Origin: Capsicum annuum | Taxonomy: Eukaryota; Streptophyta; Magnoliopsida; Solanales; Solanaceae | DNA: 64,000 bases | Assembly (NCBI RefSeq): GCF_002878395.1 | Contig: NC_061118.1 | Coordinates: 126,192,829 to 126,256,828, forward strand | Direction: 5' to 3' | Shown here: positions 56,449-64,000 of the stretch, one piece after another | How positions within the stretch are numbered: position 1 is the first letter of the stretch | Layout of the letters: each line of letters opens with the position of its first letter | Position numbers and translations under genes: made by a program | Notes under the pieces: model-generated | What the model was told of the DNA's origin: nothing | The model's database searches: none | The model's input: the letters and a program-made list of their open reading frames with translations, nothing else

Positions 56449-57540
56449 CTGGGACATCCACTTTCAAGGCTTAGCTGCAGAACCCCTTTTAAGCCCATAT
56501 TAAAATGGTTACACATTCCTAATCATTGAACCTTAATTATCCACATAAACACATTGTTGGTATCATCATACCAACTATGCTTGCAAGTTAATATCATCTT
56601 GCCATAGTAATTATCATCACTTGGGCGAATGCCTCGACCCCCTTTGGTTCGTTAATTCAAGGTGAGGGAATGCCTCGACCCTCTTTAGTTTATCAAGTCA
56701 ACTAGAGAGAATTCCTCGACCTATGAGCTTCAAATTTAAAACCAAAGAATGGCAAAAAAACATTCAAAATCCATGTTTATCCATTTAATCATTTATGCAT
56801 TGTAATAACTTAGGTGAGTAAGTTAAACCATATGACAAATCATTTTTCAAAGCCAATTATACAAGCGGGTTAAGGGAATACAATTTCACAAACCAAGTTT
56901 CAAACCAAAATCATGTAATTGGGGGGAATGCCTCGACCCCGATTCCAATTCCCATACCCATGCACCCAATTAGTTCAAAACATTCAATTCAAAGAATGAA
57001 TAATTCATGAAAACCATGAGGACACAATTCAAGGATCAACAATTCCAAAACTCACTACCCATATCAAAATCCATATAAATAACCATGTAATACATACTTT
57101 TATATAAAACAAGTTTAGGGAAGAGATACATGCCTACCTATACAAGAATTTGTGAGCAATTTGGAGCTTGGAACCTATAAAATGAATGTATAGTGAAATC
57201 ATTAAGCTTTTCTTGGGTCTTAAGTTTGAGAGTAAAATTTGGGGATTTGATCTTTTAAAACTGAAAGACATAAACTTATTTGATATTTAAGGGTCGTCCA
57301 TGGGTGAAAATACCCAAAAGCCCCTCGCCCCAAGTGAATAAAATAAAAACTACATGATTTTTACACCTTGGCGTGGCATGTTGTTATTGCGGATATTGTA
57401 TTCTGTGCCATACTGATATTATGGATTCTAACCTTCGTGACACGGTTAAAACATAGAGGCTTACTACCTCAAAATTCCAAAAAGACCCTGAACCACATCT
57501 AAAAATTTCTAAACTCTTTTGAGACACCATATTAACTTAG
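56449..57540 (-). mobile_element. 3' LTR of C2, inner part (truncated at its start)
   Basis: Resumes C2's LTR after D and runs through the reverse of the leader and word block (about 57360-57470). It stops near 57540: the first hundred or so bases of the LTR and the polypurine tract with its hairpin are missing when compared with C1. Confidence 0.75.
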
Positions 57541-59136
57541 CATACGAATAGAAAGAATATACTAGAATCAAATGACAAACTTGGAAGGTAACAAGAAGAA
57601 AATGAAACTCATACCTTAAGAACCTCTGTCCGACCCATGGAATAAGAATGGGTACTTAGCCTTAATATCCTTTTTAACTTCACAAGTTACTTCGTTGACC
57701 TTTTGGTTTCTCCAAAGGACTTTTACTGAAGCTACATCTTTAGTCATCAATCCACAAACTTGTCTATAAAAAATCTACTCCAGGACATCCTCATACGATA
57801 GGGAATACAAAATGCTAACACTCTCTAAAGGAACAACAAAGGAAATATTTCCCACACACTTTTTCAACATAGACACATGAAACATAGGGTGAATGAAACC
57901 CAAAATCAAAGTCAATTCAAACTCATAGGAAACATTCCCCACCTTCCTCAAAATCATGTATAGGCCAACATAATAGGGGTTGGACTTTCCCTTCTTTCCA
58001 AATCTCGTCACTACTTTCATAGAAGACACATTCAAGAACACCCAATCGCCAACCTCAAACTCCAACTCATTACCTCTCACATCCGTATAAGACTTTTGCC
58101 TACTTTGAGAGATATTAAGCCTATCTATAATAACCTTTACCTTATCCATGGCCTGATGAACGAAATTAGGGCCAAATAATCTTGGCTCCCAAACAGTGAA
58201 CCAGCCAATCGGAGAACGACATCTTCTACCATATAAAGCCTTCAATAGAACCATCTGAATACTAGAGTGATAGTTGTTATTATAAGAAAACTAGATGAGA
58301 GGAAAATGACCAACACAACTACCAACAAAGTCAATCACATAAGCCCTTGGTATATCTTTCAAAGTCTGAATAGTCCTCTCTGCTTGTCCATCTATCTAAG
58401 GGTGGAAAAAGGTCCTAAAGTTCACCTTCATCTGTATATCTTTCTAAAATACATGCCAAAAGTGAGAAGAGAACTGCATACCTTAATATGAGATAATAGA
58501 AACTGGGGCACCATGCAACTTGATTATATCCTAAATGAATAACTTCACATAATCATCTCCAGAGTAGTTAGGCCTCATTGGCAAGAAATAAGAAGACATA
58601 GTCATCCTATCTATGATTACCCAAATCCAATCAAACTGATTGCAAGACTACGGAAGACCCATAACGAAATCCATATTGATCACCTCCCATTTATAGGTAG
58701 GCAACTCAATCTCTTGAGACAACCCACTAGGCCCAAAGTACTCCACCTTCACTTGTTGATAAACCATGTACTTGGCCAGAAAATTGGCCACATATCTTTT
58801 CATGTTGTTCCAAAAATAAATATCCTTTAAATTGACATACGTCTTTGTCAAACTAGGATTAATTGAATACCTTCACTGGTGAGCCTCAGTCAAGATCCTT
58901 TTCTGTAGCCCATCAATATTTTGAACACACAAGATCCCTTGGTACCTCAATATACAATCACCATCAATCTTAAAAGCCATAATATTTTGCTCGCCCACAT
59001 CACCCATAATCTCCATAAGAATAGGATCAAAAATATGCTTCTCCTTCACCTTAGCACTAATAGATAACTTCACCACCTCTTTCACAATAACACCTCCATA
59101 ATCAAAATCCAATAGACGAACTACAATATTAGCCAA
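57541..59136 (-). pseudogene. Integrase relic of C2 with chromodomain
   Basis: Minus strand: RYQGILCVQNIDGLQKRI (59136-58873), a zinc region VYQQVKVEYFGPSGL (58851-58648) where the Cys of a CxxC has become Tyr, and core first Asp INMDFVMGLP at the end of that frame. Then HGAPVSIIS followed by Tyr where the second Asp belongs (about 58515). The open piece 58254-57775 (159 codons) has YGRRCRSPIGWF, VKVIIDRLNISQSRQKSY and FHVSMLKKCVGNIS. Chromodomain text (VASVKVLWRNQKV) continues to about 57640; beyond this to 57540 is the degraded pre-LTR segment. Confidence 0.85.
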
Positions 59137-60376
59137 TTGATGAATATCCTTACCAATCCTTACTTCTCATCCTCTACTATAGACAACCATCTTAGAGCAT
59201 CAACAATGACATTAGTTTTACCTGGGTGATGTAGAAGACTCATGTTGTGGTACTTGAGTAACTCAAGCCATCTACTTTGCCTGAGACTAAAATCCTTTTG
59301 AATGAACACATATTACAAGCTCTTATGAACTAAGAAGATGTCAACATGCACTCAATATAAATAATGGGGCCAAATCTTCATAGAATAGAGCACAACCAAT
59401 AATTCCAAGACAAGAGTTGGATAATTCCTTTCATGAACCTTCAGCTGCCTAGAAGCATAGGATACAACTTTGCCATTCTACATCAACAAAAACCCAGTCC
59501 CATATGGGACATATAATTATAAATAAAAAAATTGATAGTACCCTCGGGTAGGGTCAAGACTGATGTAGAAGACAACATAGCCTTTAACTTCTTAAAACTA
59601 CCCTTACAAAAATCAAACCAAAACTCACACTTTGAAAACTTGGCATACAATCGCTGATCCTTAAGGGTCTACAACGCTATATAAAGGTAATTGTCATGAT
59701 CCTCCTAACTCTTTTAATATAAAAAGATGCATCATTAAATACGATAACAAAAATGTCCATAAAATATCTGAATACCCAATTGATAAGATCCATAAATGTA
59801 GTCGAAACATTAGTCAATCTAAAAAACATAACAAAAAACTCCTAATAACTATATCAAGTACGAAAGGAAGTCTTAGGGATATCCACTTCCCTAATCTTCA
59901 TCTGATGATAGCCCGATCGAAGATCAATCTTAGAGAAGCACTTACCACCCTAAAGCTGTTCAAAGAGATCATCAATCCTAGGAAGCGGGTACTTATTATT
60001 CCCTGTTACCTTATTCAATTAACGATAGTCTATACACATCCAAAAGGACCTTTTCTTTTTTGTGCACGAAAAGTACAGGATCACTCCACGGGGAAATACT
60101 AGGATGAATAAAACCCTTATAAAGAAAATATTTTTACTGCTCCTTATGTTCTTTCATCTCAGCCGAATCAATTCTATAGGGAGGAATAGAAATAGGATGT
60201 GTATCCGATAAAAGATTAATCCCAAAATCAATTTTCCTATTGGGAGGAATACCAAAAAGATCATCGAGAAACACCTCAGGGAATTCATTAACTACAGGGA
60301 CAAATTTCAAGGAAGGACCTTCAACATTAAAATCCTTAACCCAAACTAGATGATATAGACACCTCTTAGAAATCAA
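59137..60376 (-). pseudogene. RT and RNase H relic of C2
   Basis: Minus strand: the linker is open at 60376-60134 (MISKRCLYHLVWVKDFNVEG, VNEFPEVFLDDLFGIPP). RT follows in pieces: [15 protein letters not shown] near 60080, [18 protein letters not shown] near 59910 with the first Asp, and VIVFNDASF near 59750, where both residues of the Asp pair region are altered (relatives: FIDDI). RNase [17 protein letters not shown] near 59455 and a degraded HKSLxYVF. PGKTNVIVDAL near 59215 closes the unit. Confidence 0.8.
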
Positions 60377-60900
60377 TTTTTAGGCTCTAAGATATAAAAT
60401 ACACCTTTCATTAGGTACTAGGGAACTCCATTCCCACTAAATCAGTAGTTAATTTGGGAAATAGAAATTGACTTTTTAGGTCTGACAATAAAGAGAATCA
60501 TAACAAGAGTGAATCCAATCTATCCCTAAGGTCAAATCAAAATCTAACATATCTAACTCTACCAAGTCCACCAAATTCTCCCTATCAAATATAGACACCA
60601 CACAACCCCTATAGATTTTTCAAGCAACCACAGAATCACCCACCAGAGTAGACATAGAAAAGGGGTCTGAAATGCGCTCGAGATAAAAACCAAAATAAAC
60701 TGCCACAAAAAAGGTCACATAAGAAAGAGTAGACCCCAAATCAAACAAATAATACACATCAAGTGAGAAAAGTTGTAAGGTACCAATAATAACTTCAAGT
60801 GATCCCTCAAATTCCCTATGGGTGAAAAGAACATAGATTTAATTCTAATCAGTGTCGGTACTAAAAGTAGCACCTTTTACTGTAGGAGAGAAAGAAGTTG
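60377..60900 (-). pseudogene. Protease relic of C2
   Basis: Minus strand, strongly degraded: text such as FLFDLGSTLSYV-like near 60740 and DFDLTLGIDWIHSCYDSLYC-like near 60490-60540 can be followed only by changing frame. No intact frame above 60 codons. Assignment rests on position between gag and RT and on the GIDW-type region. Confidence 0.6.
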
Positions 60901-61640
60901 AAATTGAAACCTTATTATCTCTAGTAGCAACATCGCCTGAAGGGAAATTCCTCTGAATATGACCAGGATGGACATATCTGAAACACTTATTCCTTCAGTT
61001 ACCACAGAAACCATGATACACCTGCCCATAAAATTTATAAGAAGGATAGGATCGGGCTAATTGAGCTCCACTAGCCTGAGATTCGGCACCTTGTGCCTTA
61101 AACCCACTGTTATTCTTGATGTATCGATCATCGAACGACTTAGGATGCAGAGCACTAGCAGTCAAATAAGAACTAAAATTTTCCCAAGACTTCTTTCTTC
61201 CCCACAACATACCATCTCTATCATTACCTTGCTGACCTCTCATCTCTTAGTATCTAAACTTATTGCTTTGTCTTTCTCCGAAATTAGTATCATACATTAC
61301 CCTAAGTATCTTCTCCATCTTATCCATAAAACGTTGAGGATCCTTCTTAACCCTAGAGCAAGTAAAGATCAAGGGATTCAACCTCATGAATGGTCCAACT
61401 CTAGTAACCTCAGAAGATGGAGCAACAAAACCAATATGGTCAAGCTGATGAGACTGAGATATCACCAAATAAGTTAGCAGAGAAATAAATCACTGGAATT
61501 CAATATTACAAATATCCCCCTAGGGCGTTAGAGCCTAAATATAATCAGCTTGTGGAGCCTGTAGTGGTCTGGTAGGGACCGATGAAACTCCATGAGGGAT
61601 AATACAATCAAAAGTTAGGACACTCTATCGAGTCTGTACT
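60901..61640 (-). pseudogene. gag relic of C2
   Basis: Minus strand: TRVGPFMRLNPLIFTCSRVK and KDPQRFMDKMEKILRVMYDT in the open piece 61468-61247. The capsid middle is missing: a deletion of some hundred codons joins this to the linker 61243-60995 (FDDRYIKNNSGFKAQGAESQ and YKFYGQVYHGFCGN), which normally precedes the nucleocapsid. A knuckle-like CFRYVHPGHIQRNFPS follows near 60940, with two Cys lost. The plus-strand 138-codon ORF at 61061-61477 is its antisense shadow. Confidence 0.8.
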
Positions 61641-61917
61641 TTATAAGTTGAATGAATTCCATGCACATTGTCCTCAAGTAGGATGGAGGAGTGTCCATGA
61701 GCACCAAATCTTCTAGAAGGAATGATTTAAAATACAAACAAATTATATTGGAGGAGATTTAAAGACCTTAGACACTATAGCCCTAAAATAGATCACAAAA
61801 AAGGAAAACATTCCCAAATGCATCATACCTTCGCCATTATAAGTGTGGAGCCTCCACACTCATGAAACAGAATATACTTGAAAAAACTTTGTGTACACCA
61901 AGTGACCATGAACTTGT

Positions 61918-61929
61918 GCTCTGATACCT
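61918..61929 (-). promoter_or_regulatory. Primer binding site of C2
   Basis: Plus-strand GCTCTGATACCT is the reverse complement of AGGTATCAGAGC, one base from the initiator-Met site TGGTATCAGAGC. Confidence 0.85.
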
Positions 61930-61933
61930 AGCT

Positions 61934-63867
61934 TGTCGCAGGTGTGTCAAGTCCACTAAGGGCTGTAGACCGCCCCCTTTGCATAGTACAATATAGCACA
62001 TTATATACTATAATAGAGGAAGGAAACCAATACATAAATATAAGATAAGTAAATAGCCCAAAGGAACTATGAATCCAACACAATCCCAATCCATAGTACT
62101 CCATAAAGTTTTTAAAGTCAACATCAATCAGAGTCGGGACATGCCACCAATGATAGCTAAAAGAAAATAAAAGATAGTCTACGGCATAAGCTAAACCAAG
62201 AAACAACAAGCCTTTCAGAAGAAGAAGGCTCACCACTTAAAGATAACTCATAGAAAACTCTGACATCACCAATAACTTTGTAAGAAAAGTAAAAGTATCT
62301 CCATTTCCTGCATTATGTTGGGATACAACATCCTGATACGATTAGTAAAGAGAGCACAAGCATGTAACTAAGGGAAAGGATAAAATAATGCCATGTAAAC
62401 ACCATAGTAAAATCAACATGCACACAATATACATATATATGTATAAAATGTGCAGGGATAAGGAACAAAGTTTATCATGAAAGTAAGACATTAGGCTAGA
62501 CAGTGTAGCTCAACCATCATTAAAACACCGATAGGATATATAGATCTAGCTCCTTCTATTGAAAGGGCCCTAGTGCGTGTTAGTCGCATGAACCGAAGGT
62601 ATGATGAAAGACTAGGGAATACCCTAACCCTATGTCAATCTAAGATATAAATATTTATAAAGTATGAAACATGCACACAGTCATTAAGACGAACCCTTAC
62701 GCAAGAAAATATGATTTTCCAGTATAAGTCCCCCCGAGACATCCATCTTCATGGCTTAGCTACACAACTCTCTATAAGCCTATATTAAAATAGTTACTCA
62801 TTCCCAATCATTGAACCATAATTATCCATATAGCCATATACTGTTGGTATCATCATTCCAACTATGCTTTCAAATTAATATAATCAGTCCATAGTAATTA
62901 TCATCACTTAACGGAATGCCTCAACCCTTTTTGGTTTATTAATTCAAGTTGATGGAATGCTTTAAAACTCTTTATTTTAATAAATCAACTCAGAGAAATG
63001 CATCGACCCTCGAGGTTCTAATTTAAAACAAAAGCATAGACAAATGTTTATCTTTGTAACCATTTATGAAATGCAATAGCTTAGGTGACTAAGTCAAACC
63101 ATTTAAAAAATCACATTTCAAAGCCAATTATGCAAGTCGGTTAAGGGAACACAATTTCACAAACTAAGTTTAAAATTAAAATCGCCAAATTGTGTGAATG
63201 CCTCGACCCTCATTCAAATTCCCATACCCATCAACCCAATAAGTTTAAAATATTTAATTTAAAGCATGAATAATTTATTAAAACCATGGGAAAATAATTC
63301 ATGAATCAACTATTCCAACACCCTCAACCCATATCAAAATCCACATAAATAACTAGGTAATACATGGTTTTATATAAAAAAAAAGTTTAGGAAAAAGATA
63401 CATGCCTTAGATACACAAGTATTTGATAGAAATTTTGAGATTAGAACAAGTAAGATAAATGTATAATGAAAACCTTAAGCTTTTCTTGGGTTTTGTGTTT
63501 AAGAGTGAAATTGGGCATTTGATCTTTCAAAACTTAAGGGGACAAACTTTTTTATGTTTAAGGGCCCCTCACCCCAAGTGAATAAGACAAAAGCTCCCTT
63601 GTTTTTATACTTCAACATGGCATATTTCTTATCCTGGAGACTCTCCTCTATGCCATGCCCATATCACAGAGACTAACCTCTATGATACTATTAAAACATG
63701 GAGGCTTACTGCCTCGTAATTCCAAAATGACCCTGAACCACATCAAAAAATATTAAAATACTTCTAAGACCCAATATTAATATACCTAAACATAATTTAA
63801 GTCAAAATTGATATTTCAAACATAGGAAGGTCAAAATAAAATAGAGGAAATTTTTTATGGTGTTACA
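61934..63867 (-). mobile_element. 5' LTR of C2
   Basis: Complete C-type LTR in reverse (1934 bp) from TGTCGC at the primer side to GGTGTTACA. It shows the uninterrupted site into which D inserted in the sister LTR (CCCCCGAGACATCC at 62730). The word block lies at about 63600-63705, with a TTTTTATAC-type stretch on its leader side. ORF 61928-62236 is a chance frame. Confidence 0.88.
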
Positions 63868-64000
63868 CTTAACGAGAAGCAATTATTGCTAAATATTCCA
63901 CATGTGAGTTCTTACCATGTTTAGTTTTTTTAGGCATGTGGTTTCTAAGGAAAGAGTTATGATAGACTTATATAAGTTTGAAGTTGTTAAGAACTGGGCT
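63868..64000 (+). pseudogene. Element G RT fragment, resumed after C2
   Basis: It begins with the CTTAA target duplication and continues the RT thumb interrupted at 35112: LNEKQL, IAKYSTCEFLP in a second frame, then RHVVSKERVMIDLYKFEVVKNWA, the segment after the YxDD motif in chromoviruses. It runs off the window. Confidence 0.8.

Larger units (their letters stand above)
35113..63867 (-). mobile_element. Element C2: minus-strand del/Tekay-like chromovirus, interrupted by D
   Basis: Its own sequence is 35113-35901 plus 56449-63867 (about 8.2 kb). The ends are TGTGATGACCC... on the left (reverse of an LTR 3' end) and ...GGTGTTACA at 63861-63867 (reverse of the TGTAACACC start). Perfect 5 bp target duplication CTTAA at 35108-35112 and 63868-63872. 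It contains gag, protease, RT, RNase H and integrase relics in order on the minus strand, and a primer site by the right LTR. It belongs to the same family as C1. Confidence 0.9.

Noticed and set aside
61061..61477. 138-codon plus-strand ORF
   Set aside because: It is antisense to the C2 gag relic, which shows clear gag motifs on the minus strand.
1..64000. A host protein gene, tRNA or rRNA gene
   Set aside because: All frames with recognisable motifs are retrotransposon domains. I saw no exon-like series with unrelated domains, no cloverleaf candidate and no rRNA-like stretch.

Overview
The window is intergenic plant DNA made almost entirely of decayed, nested Ty3/gypsy LTR retrotransposons. 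I see no host protein gene, tRNA, rRNA, CRISPR array or bacterial-type operon. The AT-rich sequence, the two lineages present (Tat/Athila-like with a tRNA-Asp-type primer site, and del/Tekay-like chromoviruses with an initiator-Met-type primer site) and the element style suggest a large-genome eudicot. Solanaceae (pepper, tomato or potato type) is my best guess, from memory of similar elements, and is not proven here. Every long reading frame belongs to a gag, protease, reverse transcriptase, RNase H or integrase relic, or to an element-specific extra ORF. All are broken by stops, frameshifts or deletions.

Layout. 1-10648: element A (Tat/Athila-like, left end outside the window): gag, protease, RNase H, integrase (RT core deleted), a hairpin motif, an internal promoter-like and intron-like region with 91-92 bp repeats, a third ORF, and a 3' LTR. 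10649-10773: scrap of a B-type element. 10774-22252: element C1 (del/Tekay-like, 5' end missing), split by element B (13121-19167, a 6 kb non-autonomous Tat/Athila-type element with an ORF of its own). 22253-25650: element F on the minus strand (PBS and LTR). 25670-26615: piece of an older chromovirus, G. The block 19791-28286 is repeated in tandem as 28287-36723, at roughly 85-90% identity by eye.

The right half is a nest. G (34132-35112, resuming at 63868) was hit by C2 on the minus strand (35113-63867, flanked by a perfect CTTAA target duplication). C2's left LTR was hit by element D (35902-56448). D's 3' LTR was hit by element E (45157-55466). The 8.5 kb duplication includes the C2 and D boundaries, so it postdates the D insertion.

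The most unusual signal is not coding. At least six LTR families carry, just upstream of the presumed core promoter, a CpG-rich block built from short family-specific words read in both orientations (GACGG/CCGTC in A, GATCGCG-like in B, GTGATACGG-like in C, GTACGACT/GAGTCGTA-like in D, CGCGCCG-like in E, CGACTACGAG-like in F). In A the words form 91-92 bp tandem arrays at three places. In A and B the words recur downstream of a conserved hairpin that follows the coding region. Other structural findings are a probable inter-LTR gene-conversion tract in E, a perfect 291 bp tandem duplication in D, and two hairpins whose stems vary in a compensatory way between families. Identities are by-eye estimates; boundaries without TG/CA ends or target duplications are approximate.
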